The notes beneath the pieces were generated by a model that saw nothing but the letters and a program-made list of their open reading frames with translations, was not told the origin of the DNA and made no database searches. 64,000 nt of DNA, from the NCBI GenBank assembly GCA_026705445.1, contig JAPPAR010000011.1:74525-138524 (forward strand), given 5' to 3'. How positions within the stretch are numbered: position 1 is the first letter of the stretch; every line of letters starts with the position of its first letter. Position numbers and translations under genes: made by a program. Shown here in pieces: positions 51,891 to 61,854 of the stretch. This stretch comes from Candidatus Dadabacteria bacterium. GTDB lineage: Bacteria > Desulfobacterota_D > UBA1144 > Nemesobacterales > Nemesobacteraceae.

Positions 51891-52162
51891 AGCCGATACG
51901 GTTTTCCCGTTTCTTTTTTCCTGCTTGAGAACCCCTTTCGACTTATTAACATATTTAGAGCATAGGACAGCGTTTTGGCCAGCTTTTTCCCCAAATGCGG
52001 TCCTGAACCGAAAAAGCGGTTTACGGTCTGTTTTTACTTGCCCACATTTCAGTGTGAGCGCAAAGTTCTGAAGGAGTTGAGTCTGTTAAGCCATGTCTGA
52101 GTTGGTTAAACAAAGAGAAGTTTTAAGAGAGCAGGATTCGAATCCGTTTCGCAGGAGGTCGA

Positions 52163-53938
52163 ATGGGCCTTCTGGTTGAAGCTTTCATTTTTCTGCTGGC
52201 GACGATTGTCGTTGTTCCTGTTTGCCGCAAGTTCGGATTGAGCAGCGTGCTTGGCTATCTGCTTGTTGGATTGCTGATCGGTCCAGGCGTGTTCGGGCTT
52301 GTGGGCAATGCAACGGAAGTTCTGCACTTCGCTGAGTTCGGAATCGTTTTGTTGATGTTTCTCATCGGTCTCGAACTTCGTCCGCATCGTCTCTGGACCA
52401 TGCGGAGATTTCTCTTCGGGCTGGGTATAACCCAGATCCTTATCACTTCAGTCGTCATTGCGGTGTTCTGCTTCATATTGCTGGGGATGGGAACGTCTGC
52501 GTCAATGCTGATCGGGTTCTCTCTTGCTCTTTCAAGCACGGCATTTGTCGTGCAGTGGCTCGGGGAGCACAGGGAATTCAACAGGCCCCATGGACGTGCG
52601 GCTTTCGGCACGCTGCTTATGCAGGATATTGCTGTTATCCCCGCGATAGCCTTAATAGGCATCTTGTCTTCTAAGCCCGGGGATTCGGTGTCGTTGAATT
52701 TGCTGCTTCTTATCGCTGTTGCGGCTGGATTTGTGGTTGCTCGGTTTACGCTTCGCCCCGCCCTGCGTTTTGTTGCCTCCACGGGAATTCATGAACTTTT
52801 CACGGCCGCCGCGCTTACGCTTGTGACAGGTGCCGCCTTGGCGATGCACAGCATCGGTTTTTCAATGGGGCTCGGGGCTTTCGTGGCGGGCGTTATGGTT
52901 GCCGATTCTGAGTATCGCCACCAGCTTGAAGCGGACGTAATGCCCTTTAAGGGGCTGCTTGTGGGTCTTTTCTTCATTGCGGTCGGCATGTCGGCCAACC
53001 TGGGCTTGTTGATCAGCAAGCCGCTTTTGATCGTCGGACTCACTGCGGTTCTCATGGTCGTAAAATCGCTCGTTATATACCCGCTTGCCAGATTGCAGGG
53101 TCTTAAGCACGATGAAGCGGTGCGGACGGGACTTGTTCTTTCCCAGGGCGGGGAGTTTGCCTTTATTCTGTTTACCATAGGCGTTTCGGCGCAGCTTGTA
53201 GATCAATTCGTTGTCGATATCGCTGTTTTGGTGGTAACGTTGTCAATGGCGGCAACACCTTTTCTTGTTGCGCTCGGTTCCCGGTTCGGCGCCGAAAAGG
53301 ACAGCACGCCTGTGCCCTTAGAGGAAACTCATGGATCGCAAAATTCCGTTATCATCGTAGGTTTTGGTCCGTTCGGCCAGACAGTAGCCCGAATACTGAC
53401 CATACTTAAAATTCCATTCACGGTGATTGAACTCGATCCCAAGAGGGTTGACTTCGTTCGTCAGTTTGCAAGCGAGACATACTATGGCAACGCATCGAAC
53501 CTGCGGGTTCTGATATCCGCTCATATTGACCGAGCTCCTGCGATCGTCGTGGCGATCGACGATGTCGAATCGTCTCTGAAAATAGTCAATCAGGTATCTA
53601 ACTCCTTTCCGAACCTTAAAATCATGGCGCGTGCTAGGAATCGTTTTCACGAAATAAAGCTCCGCGAGCTTGGAGTGACCTACGTGATTCGCGAGACTCT
53701 GCTTTCAAGTCTTGCTCTTTCAACCCGACTGCTTGAGCATCTGGGGTTACCCCAGTCCGATGCAGCGGAGATAATTCAAGCTTTTCAGGAACATGATACC
53801 CAAACGCTGAATAGCCAGATGGCGGTTTATCACGATAAAGCCGGGTTTCCTGAAGATGTGTTTGATACGACGCAGGAACTAAAGGAATTGTTCAAGGAAG
53901 ATAAAAAAACCAGTCTGCGCGTCGAAAAGAAAACGTGA
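52163..53938 (+). CDS. KefB/CPA2-type monovalent cation:H+ antiporter with RCK domain
   Basis: This 591-residue protein has about twelve membrane helices (residues 1-380) of the CPA2 family, with GYLLVGLLIGPGVFGL, LMFLIGLELRPHRLW and LSSTAFVVQWL, then a TrkA-N/RCK nucleotide-binding domain (VIIVGFGPFGQTVARIL from about 393) and a short charged tail. It resembles glutathione-regulated K+ efflux or Na+/H+ antiporters; the ion is not certain. AGGAGG lies four bases before the ATG. Codon choice is somewhat different from neighbours, and it stands alone between gaps. Confidence 0.9.
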   Translation: MGLLVEAFIFLLATIVVVPVCRKFGLSSVLGYLLVGLLIGPGVFGLVGNATEVLHFAEFGIVLLMFLIGLELRPHRLWTMRRFLFGLGITQILITSVVIAVFCFILLGMGTSASMLIGFSLALSSTAFVVQWLGEHREFNRPHGRAAFGTLLMQDIAVIPAIALIGILSSKPGDSVSLNLLLLIAVAAGFVVARFTLRPALRFVASTGIHELFTAAALTLVTGAALAMHSIGFSMGLGAFVAGVMVADSEYRHQLEADVMPFKGLLVGLFFIAVGMSANLGLLISKPLLIVGLTAVLMVVKSLVIYPLARLQGLKHDEAVRTGLVLSQGGEFAFILFTIGVSAQLVDQFVVDIAVLVVTLSMAATPFLVALGSRFGAEKDSTPVPLEETHGSQNSVIIVGFGPFGQTVARILTILKIPFTVIELDPKRVDFVRQFASETYYGNASNLRVLISAHIDRAPAIVVAIDDVESSLKIVNQVSNSFPNLKIMARARNRFHEIKLRELGVTYVIRETLLSSLALSTRLLEHLGLPQSDAAEIIQAFQEHDTQTLNSQMAVYHDKAGFPEDVFDTTQELKELFKEDKKTSLRVEKKT

Positions 53939-54188
53939 TTAGTCTTTTTTACGAACCCGGCCATACTAGCCGATTTAAATTGTGCAAAATTAAGCGGAAG
54001 TCCTTTGAACAGCGTTTTTTGTCAGTTTAAAGAGAACGCACAATAACCCGTTAGGCCGCAAGCGTGTGGATATCAAGCTCCGGTCAATTGTTTTTCAGGT
54101 AAACTAGGATGCTCAGAATAGACAATGGTTAGGAACCGTCAAAAGTTCCGATTTGTATTCTGAGACTGAAATACCCGAGAGGAAAAAA

Positions 54189-55907
54189 ATGAAACTGCCT
54201 TTGCGTCCGAGAGACGAAAAATACATAGGGAAAGGAACTCTTCCAAACGGCCCCTTAGACGACACCGACAAGTGGCTTCCAATAACCAGATACCTTGAGG
54301 CAGGGGCTGAGTCATACCCAGAAAAAACGATGTTCAGCCTCGGGGATTCAGACGGCAACGTAGCTGAAAGCTGCAGTTACGGGGAAACCAACGCTTGGGC
54401 GAACAGGGTGGCAAACGGTCTTGTCGGGGAGTTCGGAATAAAAAAAGGGAACAAGGTCGGCATGTACATGCTCAACTGTTCAGAGTACGTCATATCGATT
54501 ATTGCCGCGCACAAATCGGGCGCCGTTCAGGTCCCGATAAACAAGGATGAAAAGGGCGATAGGCTGGCTTACGTAATAAACTACTCCGAGATGCGGGTGC
54601 TCGTGGTCGACACCCAGAGCCTTCCCTACATAACTGAAATAGCGGACAAGCTTGAGAACCTTGAGGCAATCTTTCTTGTATCGGAGGATGCTCCGGCGGA
54701 TATAGGGGGAATAAGAGCACTTCCTTTTTCCACTTTTGATCAATACTCATCCGAAAACCCGGGAGTCGACGTGACGATTGCCGACAAGGAAAGGTGCATG
54801 TTCACTTCCGGCACCACGGGCATGCCCAAAGGTGTTATCCGCGATCACGGAGGGGTGATCATGACGGTTCGCTCCTTCATACAGCAGCAGGGGCTAAGAA
54901 GCGAGGACGTCTTGATGACGGTTCTTTCCCTGGGACACGCAAACGCCCAGGTGATGTGCCTTTTTGTCTCGATAGCGGTTGGAGGTTCAGCCGTTTTCTT
55001 CCCGAGGTTCTCCGCCTCCAATTTCTGGAAGTGGGCGGCGGGCTGCGGTGCGACCGGTGCGAACATGCTGGGAGCGGTGCCAGAATACATATGGGCTTCT
55101 CCGCTGTCAGAGTGGGATTCAAAGCATGGGATAAGGATGATGCTTTCAGGGCCTGCGCCTAAAAAGCTTCGCGAGTTCGAGGAAAGATTCAACACGAAGA
55201 TAGTTGAAGGCTACGGATCTACTGAGATGGGGATGCCGCTCTGGAAAGATCCCGAGGATGAAAAGCCGGGTTCATGCGGATTTCCCGTCGAGGGGTACCA
55301 CCTTGAGATAAGAGATCCCCTGAACACAGACGAGATAATAGACAGACTTTGGGACGTGGACAAGAACCCCGCTCCCGCCGAGGAGGAAAAAGGGCTTCTT
55401 TTCATAAAGCCCTTGGTTCCGCACACTACCCTCGATGAATATTTCAAGGACGAGAGAAGAACGAAAAACGCTTTTGACGACCAGGGTTTTTTCAATTCGG
55501 ATGACCTGTTTGCCGTGGGAACCGACGGGAGATACTACTTCATGGGCCGCTACAGCAGGATACGCGTGTCGGGAGAGAACGTTGATCCTGTAGCGGTGGC
55601 CGATGTCTCCGAGGAACATCCTTCAGTTCGGGAGGCGGTGGCCGTAGGCATTAGACTGCCCGACATATCGGATGACGAAATCAAACTCAACCTGATACTT
55701 AAGGAAGGGGTGGATTTCGACCCCGTGGAATTCTGCGAGTGGATGGCCGAGAAGGTGATGGTGGCCATGGTTCCAAGGTTCATTGAAGTCTACGAGGAAT
55801 ATCCTCTCACCTCGACCCAGAAAATCGCGGTTTCGGAGCTTAAAAACATATCCGGTTCCACATGGGACAGGCACGAAAGCGGGCTCAAGCTCAGGTCAAG
55901 AAAGTGA
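54189..55907 (+). CDS. Acyl-CoA ligase (AMP-dependent), first paralogue
   Basis: This 572-residue ANL-superfamily enzyme has TSGTTGMPKGVI (ATP loop, about 220), GYGSTEMGMPLW, FNSDDLF, YYFMGRYSRIRVSGENVDP and a C-terminal LTSTQKIAVSELK with the catalytic lysine. It most resembles CaiC-type crotonobetaine/carnitine- or fatty-acid-CoA ligases. The substrate is unknown. An earlier in-frame start lies at 54153, but ATG at 54189 has GAGAGG at 54177-54182 and matches the start of the paralogue at 57018. Its 3' end overlaps the antiparallel exchanger gene by 12 bases. Confidence 0.88.
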   Translation: MKLPLRPRDEKYIGKGTLPNGPLDDTDKWLPITRYLEAGAESYPEKTMFSLGDSDGNVAESCSYGETNAWANRVANGLVGEFGIKKGNKVGMYMLNCSEYVISIIAAHKSGAVQVPINKDEKGDRLAYVINYSEMRVLVVDTQSLPYITEIADKLENLEAIFLVSEDAPADIGGIRALPFSTFDQYSSENPGVDVTIADKERCMFTSGTTGMPKGVIRDHGGVIMTVRSFIQQQGLRSEDVLMTVLSLGHANAQVMCLFVSIAVGGSAVFFPRFSASNFWKWAAGCGATGANMLGAVPEYIWASPLSEWDSKHGIRMMLSGPAPKKLREFEERFNTKIVEGYGSTEMGMPLWKDPEDEKPGSCGFPVEGYHLEIRDPLNTDEIIDRLWDVDKNPAPAEEEKGLLFIKPLVPHTTLDEYFKDERRTKNAFDDQGFFNSDDLFAVGTDGRYYFMGRYSRIRVSGENVDPVAVADVSEEHPSVREAVAVGIRLPDISDDEIKLNLILKEGVDFDPVEFCEWMAEKVMVAMVPRFIEVYEEYPLTSTQKIAVSELKNISGSTWDRHESGLKLRSRK

Positions 55908-56858
55908 GCCTGAGATAAAGTAGAGAAACGCCGCGTAAACTACAAGAAGAAGAGCACCCTTCTTTTTTCCGATCCTGTTTTTGCTAATCTGGGTTTTTCC
56001 AATTAGTAATACGAAAAGAACTGTAAGCAGGATAAGAAATGCGAATTCGGACGCGTATCCGAACATATCCCGGTTTATCTCTATGGGTCGGATAACCGCG
56101 ACGAGACCCAAATATCCGAGATTAAAGAAATTGCTCCCTATTATGTTGCCAACGACTATATTCTGCTCTTTTCTCCACGCGGCCCCGAGCGAAGCGGCAA
56201 GTTCCGGAAGTGAAGTTCCGAAGGCAACTGCCACGACCCCTATGAAAAGTTCGCTTATTCCGAGCTGTTCGGCGATATCTATTGCACTGCTAACCAAAAG
56301 ATGGGCGCTGACAGCCAGAAGCACTGAACCCGAGACTACGTAAAGAAGGATCTTCCACCCGCCGTCATCTGGCGATACGGGAAAAGCCTCGTTTTCTTCT
56401 GTGGATTTTCCGTAGGGGATAACCAAAAGGACGCCAAGCAGGAGAAACAGCAGCACTCCTTCACCTCTTTCGAGAGAGAATTCCGTGAGGCTGAGGCCGA
56501 AAGCGGCAAAAGTCATAAGCCCCATAAAAACAAGCGGAAGCCACTGCTCTCTCCACGCTTCTCTGCTTATCACTATTGGACTTATAAGAACCGTCAGGCC
56601 GAAAATAAGCCCGGTGTTGGCGATATTGCTTCCGACCATATTCCCGACCGCTATGTCGCTTGAACCCTCTATCACTGCCACCAAGGAAACTATGAATTCG
56701 GGAACGGACGTTCCAAACGCAACCACGATAAGTCCCGCAAAAAAGGTGCCCATGCCGGTGAACGCAGCAACCCCGGAAGCGCCTCTAACGAGAAGGCGGG
56801 CCCCCTTCCACAGAAGAACGAAACTCACGGCAAAAATCAGCAGGTTCAAAAATTCCAT
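55896..56858 (-). CDS. Na+/Ca2+ exchanger family (CaCA, YrbG-like) antiporter
   Basis: This 320-residue membrane protein has two inverted five-helix halves with the CaCA alpha repeats: AFGTSVPEFIVSLVA with GNMVGSNIANTG, and AFGTSLPELAASLGA with GNIIGSNFFNLG. It probably exchanges Ca2+ or another cation for Na+ or H+. The gene lies between two paralogous acyl-CoA ligase genes on the opposite strand, suggesting an insertion into, or separation of, a tandem duplication. Confidence 0.92.
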   Translation of the reverse strand: MEFLNLLIFAVSFVLLWKGARLLVRGASGVAAFTGMGTFFAGLIVVAFGTSVPEFIVSLVAVIEGSSDIAVGNMVGSNIANTGLIFGLTVLISPIVISREAWREQWLPLVFMGLMTFAAFGLSLTEFSLERGEGVLLFLLLGVLLVIPYGKSTEENEAFPVSPDDGGWKILLYVVSGSVLLAVSAHLLVSSAIDIAEQLGISELFIGVVAVAFGTSLPELAASLGAAWRKEQNIVVGNIIGSNFFNLGYLGLVAVIRPIEINRDMFGYASEFAFLILLTVLFVLLIGKTQISKNRIGKKKGALLLVVYAAFLYFISGSLS

Positions 56859-56930
56859 ATATCAGAAGCGGATTTCAGGCCGTATGCGGTCGGCCAGAGA
56901 TTTTTTTCAGGAACCGGAAAAAAACGGGGT

Positions 56931-56959
56931 TTGCAATGAGACACCGATTAACCTATAAT
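56931..56959 (+). promoter_or_regulatory. Sigma70-type promoter of the second acyl-CoA ligase gene
   Basis: TTGCAA (56931-56936), 17 bases, TATAAT (56954-56959), followed by a leader of about 50 bases with AGGAGG at 57003-57008 before the ATG at 57018. Confidence 0.7.
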
Positions 56960-57017
56960 AGTCCGGGTGTTTTTTTCATTTCCAAATGCTATAAGACTGT
57001 TCAGGAGGTTACAGTAA

Positions 57018-58739
57018 ATGCAATTATTATTCAAACCGCGCGATGGCGTATATCTGGGAAGCGGAGATCTTCCCTTCGGTAAATTCGAAGACACTTCACT
57101 CTGGCAGCCGATAACCACAAATCTTGAGAAGGGTGCCGAGATGTTTCCCGACAAGGCAATGTTCAAGGTCGGAGACAGAGACGGAAACATCGTGGAGAGC
57201 TACACTTATGCGGAAACCAACGCGTGGGCCAACAGGGTGGCAAACGGTCTTGCCCAAGGGTTCGGAATAAATAAAGGGGACAAGGTCGGCATGTACATGC
57301 TCAACTGTTCCGAGCACGTGATATCTATTATCGCCATACACAAGTGCGGCGGTGTGCAGGTTCCGGTAAACAAGGACGAGAAGGGGGAAAGACTCGCTTA
57401 CGTAATCAACTACTCGGACATGAGAGCCCTCATTATCGACGAGGGGAGCATTCCTTTCATAGAGGAAATCGGCGACAGTCTGGAGCATCTTGAAGCAGTT
57501 TTCGTGACGGTTGACAATCCACCTGAAAAAATCGGAGGCATAAAGGCGCTTCCTTTTTCAGAATTTGATAGTTATGACGATACTAATCCCGGGGTGGACG
57601 TTACCACTGCCGACATGGAGAGATGTATGTTCACGTCCGGTACCACGGGGATGCCGAAAGGGGTTGCCAGAGACCACGGAGGAGTAATCATGACAGTCCG
57701 TTCTTATCTGCAGCAGCAGGGAATAAGGAGCGACGACGTGCTCATGAGCATACTTTCACTCGGTCACGCCAACGCGCAGGTAATGTGCCTTTTCAGCGCC
57801 ATGGCGTCCGGTGGGACTGCCGTGTTTTTCCCCAGGTTCTCAGCTTCCAATTTCTGGAAATGGGCGGCCGGGTGCGGCGCTACATGCGTTAACATGCTGG
57901 GAGCGGTAGCCGAGTACCTCTGGGCCGCGCCTGAGAGCGAGTGGGATCAGAAGCACAACATAAGGATAATGCTGGGCTCCCCGGCTCCGAGGAACTTGAA
58001 GGAGTTCCAGGAAAGGTTCGGAGTCAGGGTAATAGACGGATACGGTTCGACCGAGATGGGCATGGTTCTCTGGAAAGATCCCGAGGATCACCGCCCGGGT
58101 TCATCCGGTTTCCCCATGGAGGGATATTACGTCGAGCTCAGAAATCCCGAAGACATTGATACGGTGGTAAGACCGTTCTGGGACTCTACCGACGACATTA
58201 CTCCTCCCGACGACGCCAAGGGGCTTCTTTTCGTAAAGCCGCTTGTTCCGCATACGACCCTGAATGAATATTTCAAGGATGAGAGAAGAACCAGAGAGGC
58301 CTTCGACGATGACGGCTTCTTCAATTCGGACGATCTCTTCGCTAGAGGTATCGATGGGAGATACTATTTTGTCGGAAGGTTCAGCCGCATCAGGGTTTCA
58401 GGCGAAAACGTGGATCCGGTAGCCGTCGGGGACGAGGCGATGCAATATCCCGCGATTCAGGAAGCCATTGCGGTCGGTATAAGGCTCCCGAACGTTTCGG
58501 ATGACGAGATCAAGCTCTGCGTTACGCTCAAGGCGGGCGAGGAATTTGATCCGATTGAGTTCTCCAAATGGATGGCCGAGAGGGTAATAGTGGCCATGGT
58601 GCCCAGGTTCATAGAGGTTTACGAGGATGGATTCCCGGTAACCGCGACCCAGAAGGTCAAGGTCGCCGAGATAAAGGAAATCACCGAGAATACCTGGGAC
58701 AGAAACGAGACGGGCCTCAAGTTCAGCGCCAGAAAGTAG
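57018..58739 (+). CDS. Acyl-CoA ligase (AMP-dependent), second paralogue
   Basis: This 573-residue ANL enzyme is very similar to the one at 54 kb over its whole length (for example RVANGL, GMYMLNCSE, SGTTGMPKGV, PRFSASNFWKWAAGCGAT, FKDERRT). The C-terminal lysine lies in VTATQKVKVAEIKE. Differences include GTAVFFP region residues and CVNMLGAVAEYLWAA. It probably acts on a related acid, but which is unknown. It has a better promoter and ribosome binding site than the first copy, so the pair may be differently expressed. tadA follows closely. Confidence 0.88.
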   Translation: MQLLFKPRDGVYLGSGDLPFGKFEDTSLWQPITTNLEKGAEMFPDKAMFKVGDRDGNIVESYTYAETNAWANRVANGLAQGFGINKGDKVGMYMLNCSEHVISIIAIHKCGGVQVPVNKDEKGERLAYVINYSDMRALIIDEGSIPFIEEIGDSLEHLEAVFVTVDNPPEKIGGIKALPFSEFDSYDDTNPGVDVTTADMERCMFTSGTTGMPKGVARDHGGVIMTVRSYLQQQGIRSDDVLMSILSLGHANAQVMCLFSAMASGGTAVFFPRFSASNFWKWAAGCGATCVNMLGAVAEYLWAAPESEWDQKHNIRIMLGSPAPRNLKEFQERFGVRVIDGYGSTEMGMVLWKDPEDHRPGSSGFPMEGYYVELRNPEDIDTVVRPFWDSTDDITPPDDAKGLLFVKPLVPHTTLNEYFKDERRTREAFDDDGFFNSDDLFARGIDGRYYFVGRFSRIRVSGENVDPVAVGDEAMQYPAIQEAIAVGIRLPNVSDDEIKLCVTLKAGEEFDPIEFSKWMAERVIVAMVPRFIEVYEDGFPVTATQKVKVAEIKEITENTWDRNETGLKFSARK

Positions 58740-58759
58740 ATTAGATTTTCCTTTTATCC

Positions 58760-59224
58760 GTGACGGGGCAGTCCGATGAAATCATTATGGCCTTGGCTAT
58801 CGGGGAGGCCGAGCGGGCCGCTTCAGAAGGTGAGGTTCCGGTAGGGGCGGTCATAGTTGATGGGGGAGGCACCGTAATTTCAGCCGCCCACAACCTGAGG
58901 GAATCAGCTTCGGACGCTACCGCCCACGCCGAAATTCTGGCTATACGCCGTGCGTGCGAAGTTATCGGAAACTGGAGACTTTCCGGCACTTCTATCTACG
59001 TTACCCTTGAGCCCTGCGCCATGTGCATGGGAGCCATAATCAACGCGAGAATAGACAGGGTCGTGTTCGGCGCTCCCGATCCCAAGGGCGGGGCGCTTGT
59101 AAGCAACTTCGGAATCGGTGCGGGAGGGGAACTCAATCACCGCGTGGAATTCTCGGGGGGAGTCTGCGGTGAGCGGTGTGCCCGCATTCTTGAGGATTTT
59201 TTCAAAACGCTTCGGGATTCCTGA
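58760..59224 (+). CDS. tadA: tRNA-specific adenosine deaminase
   Basis: TadA converts adenosine 34 of tRNA-Arg to inosine. The 154-residue protein has GEVPVGAVIVD, the catalytic TAHAEILAI (HAE) and TLEPCAMCMGAI (PCxxC), and FGAPDPKGGA. The GTG at 58760 (GTGACGGGGCAG) matches the family N-terminus, so it was kept over the internal ATG at 58787. It is convergent with khpB and may be cotranscribed with the ligase, whose stop is 20 bases upstream. Confidence 0.94.
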   Translation: MTGQSDEIIMALAIGEAERAASEGEVPVGAVIVDGGGTVISAAHNLRESASDATAHAEILAIRRACEVIGNWRLSGTSIYVTLEPCAMCMGAIINARIDRVVFGAPDPKGGALVSNFGIGAGGELNHRVEFSGGVCGERCARILEDFFKTLRDS

Positions 59225-59226
59225 AC

Positions 59227-59877
59227 TCAGGCCTGAGGGCTAACGACGATTTTTTTCGAGTTACCCTTGCTTGGAACCGTCTCGTATTTTATGTCCTCTT
59301 GCTTCTTGAGTTCTATGTAGGCCATTTTCCTTTCGTAGGATGAAAGCCGCTCGATTGAGTGAGAATTTCCGCTTTCTTTTACTTTCTGCACGGTCTCCGC
59401 AACTTTTCTCGGCACATCGGTATCCTTTTTCTTTCCGTCGTGCCCGCCGATGTTTATGGCGACTCTCTTGTTTTTCCCCTCGTTGCTGTTTCTCGAAGCT
59501 ATTTTTCCCACTATGTACTCAAGGGACTTTATTACTTCCCCGTTTCTTCCTATGAGGAATTTCTTGTCTTTAACGGGCCAGACTTCGAGTATTATCCTGT
59601 TTTCAGTCTCTTCGGCCTTTACGCTCTGCGGGGCTGGAAACAGAAAACCCAGGAGGGTCTCAAGAGTTTTTTTTGCCCGAAACGCCTTTTCGCTCAATCC
59701 GCCAGTTTTTATTTCCACCCTCACTATGGCGTTTTTGCTTCCTATGCCCAGAACCCCCTTGGAGTCTTCTCTTATAACTTCGATTTCCACTTCGTCTTTT
59801 GAGACTCCGAGTTCCTCGCAGGCGTTCACTACGGCTTCGGAAATTGTTTTCCCTTCTTTTTCTATTGCGATGGCCAT
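59227..59877 (-). CDS. khpB: Jag/KhpB-type RNA-binding protein
   Basis: This 216-residue protein has the Jag N-terminal domain (MAIAIEKEGKTISEAVVNACEELG, with VLGIGSKNAIVRVE), a KH domain carrying IGRNGEVIKSLEYIVG, and an R3H-like C-terminal domain with SIERLSSYERKMAYIELKKQ. Such proteins bind RNA with KhpA. The gene follows yidC on the same strand, its normal place in the rpmH-rnpA-yidD-yidC-jag set. Its ATG is preceded by AGGAGG at a wide spacing. Confidence 0.92.
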   Translation of the reverse strand: MAIAIEKEGKTISEAVVNACEELGVSKDEVEIEVIREDSKGVLGIGSKNAIVRVEIKTGGLSEKAFRAKKTLETLLGFLFPAPQSVKAEETENRIILEVWPVKDKKFLIGRNGEVIKSLEYIVGKIASRNSNEGKNKRVAINIGGHDGKKKDTDVPRKVAETVQKVKESGNSHSIERLSSYERKMAYIELKKQEDIKYETVPSKGNSKKIVVSPQA

Positions 59878-59887
59878 TGTTTTATTG

Positions 59888-61558
59888 TTATCCTCCTTCC
59901 GGATCCGGGACCTGTCGATTGATGTATAGTTGCTGACCGACGGAGAGAATGTTACTTACGGTCCAGTAAAGTATAAGACCGGAAGGCAGACCCCAGAACA
60001 TTACGGTAAAAATTATAGGCATAAACTGCATGAGCTTCATCTGCAGTTCCATCGTCTCGCTTCCCGGAGCACTCATGGGTGTGAGTCTCTGCGAGAAAAA
60101 CCACGAGACACCCATCAAAAGGGGCAGCACCCGAAAAGGTATCCCCATCACGTCAAACAGATGTTCGGGCTGGGAGAGATCGTTTACCCAGAGAAACGAG
60201 CTGTGTCTTAGATCTATCGAATACAAAAGCGCGAAATAAAGAGCTATGAAAACGGGAAGCTGTATGAGCAGCGGAAGGCATCCTCCGAGGCTGCTGAGCG
60301 GGTTTATGTTGTTGCTTGTGTAAAGCTTCATCATTTCTGCTTGCTGTGTCGATTTGTCGTCCTTGTATTTTTCCTTGAGAGCGTCGATTTCAGGTTTCAG
60401 ACTCTTCATTTTGTTCTGTATGGCTTTCATGGATTTCATGCTTTTCACGGTAAGGGGGAAGAATATCACCCTGAGAGCAATCGTAAGCACTATTATGGAG
60501 ATTCCGTAGTTGCTGAAAAAGTCGTTGACGAACTTAAGCAGCACGACGGCGATCTTGGTAAGCACTCCCGCATAGCCGTAGTCAATAGATTTCTCAAGGT
60601 TGTACCCGGCTTCCTTGAGGTCCGGTTCATTTTTCGGACCGAAATACGATTTCCACCCGACCTTGTAGCTTTTCCCAGATGCTATTTTCTGCTCCGGATA
60701 GGAAAAACTTGCCCCGGCAAGACCTTTCTCATCAAGGGGCTGCAGATAGACTCCCCGGTCTCCCCCTATTTCCGGCAGAAATGCGCTGAGAAAGTACTTG
60801 TCGCCGAAACCGAGCCAGTTCGTTTCTCCATTGTACGCCTTGGTTTCCTTAAAGGGTTTCTTTGTCCGCTTGACCTCGCCGCCGACCATTGAGATAAACT
60901 CGTAGAGACTGCTTGAACCGCTCTCGTATACCGTATTTTCCCAGCCGACGTAGACTTTCTGGCTTATCTGTCCACGCGTTCCGTTGAGTATTTCGAGGTT
61001 CTCCCTGATAAAGTATTTCCCGGGGTAAAAGGAGATGGTTTTACGTACCGCAAGCCCATCGGGTTTTCTCCAGACCAGATTGACGTCAAGCCCCTCGGGA
61101 CCCACTACCAAATCCGTGCCTCCCTTGTAGGAAAACGGGATAAGTTCCGGCATTTTTTTGTTTCTGACTCTAAGTACGGTGTCAAACGATTTTTTCTCTT
61201 CATCTATTACCGCGACAGGTACCGAGTCCGTATTGACCGTCTTGTTATATTCCAGAAGCTCCCAGCCGGCAATTTTTCCTCCGAGGGTATCTATCTCGGC
61301 AACATAAAGGTCGGATCTGACTTTTATGATCTTGGAAGCGTAGGAAGATTTTATCGGTTCAAATTCCGCGGAAAGTTCCTGCGGGGAGCCTGTTTCTCCG
61401 GAAAGATCCCCTGCAGTGGCGGGAGCCGATGCGGGCCGATCTGTTTTTGCGGGCTGCTTTTCCTCGGGGGCTTTCGCGAAAAACGCCGAGTAGGCGACGA
61501 TTACCAATACCGATAGTACCAGAAATAGAATGTAGTTTCTCTTGATGTCGCTGTTCAT
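59888..61558 (-). CDS. yidC: Membrane protein insertase YidC
   Basis: YidC inserts and folds inner-membrane proteins with or without Sec. The 556-residue protein has an N-terminal helix (about 8-24), a large periplasmic beta domain (to about 340) typical of Gram-negatives, and C-terminal helices with IVLTIALRVIFFPLTVKSMKSM, CLPLLIQLPVFIALYFAL and GLPSGLILYWTVSNIL. The gene lies downstream of yidD, but about 1.2 kb further than usual because an opposite-strand gene lies between. khpB follows ten bases later. Confidence 0.96.
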   Translation of the reverse strand: MNSDIKRNYILFLVLSVLVIVAYSAFFAKAPEEKQPAKTDRPASAPATAGDLSGETGSPQELSAEFEPIKSSYASKIIKVRSDLYVAEIDTLGGKIAGWELLEYNKTVNTDSVPVAVIDEEKKSFDTVLRVRNKKMPELIPFSYKGGTDLVVGPEGLDVNLVWRKPDGLAVRKTISFYPGKYFIRENLEILNGTRGQISQKVYVGWENTVYESGSSSLYEFISMVGGEVKRTKKPFKETKAYNGETNWLGFGDKYFLSAFLPEIGGDRGVYLQPLDEKGLAGASFSYPEQKIASGKSYKVGWKSYFGPKNEPDLKEAGYNLEKSIDYGYAGVLTKIAVVLLKFVNDFFSNYGISIIVLTIALRVIFFPLTVKSMKSMKAIQNKMKSLKPEIDALKEKYKDDKSTQQAEMMKLYTSNNINPLSSLGGCLPLLIQLPVFIALYFALLYSIDLRHSSFLWVNDLSQPEHLFDVMGIPFRVLPLLMGVSWFFSQRLTPMSAPGSETMELQMKLMQFMPIIFTVMFWGLPSGLILYWTVSNILSVGQQLYINRQVPDPEGG

Positions 61559-61807
61559 GTGTCGTTTCTTAGAGCTTTATTGAGGATGTGGGGCGCTATC
61601 GTGATTTTCGCGAGGCACCTGTGAGACTGCTCCCGTTTTCTGTGCGTGGTTCTGGCATGTAGCAGGAAACCAAAGAGTAAAAAATTATGGAAGCAATGAT
61701 ACACGATAAGCTCCGATAGCAACAGACAGTTTTTATCCCGCTTTTCGTGAATCCCGAAAATCTGATTTTCACCGCCCTCCCCGCGGCGTTGCGGATTCTG
61801 TCATCGA

Positions 61808-61836
61808 TTGAAGGTCGACTCCGCTGTTGTTATACT
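61808..61836 (+). promoter_or_regulatory. Promoter of the beta-barrel gene
   Basis: TTGAAG (61808-61813), 17 bases, TATACT (61831-61836). Expected start near 61843 excludes the ATG at 61837 and supports ATG 61855, which has AGGG at 61844-61847. Confidence 0.65.
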
Positions 61837-61854
61837 ATGGGACAGGGAAATTCC

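Noticed and set aside
52133-52150. tRNA-like T-arm GGATTCGAATCC upstream of the KefB gene
   Set aside because: No acceptor, D or anticodon arms can be drawn around it, so it is not a tRNA; a decayed tRNA end cannot be shown.
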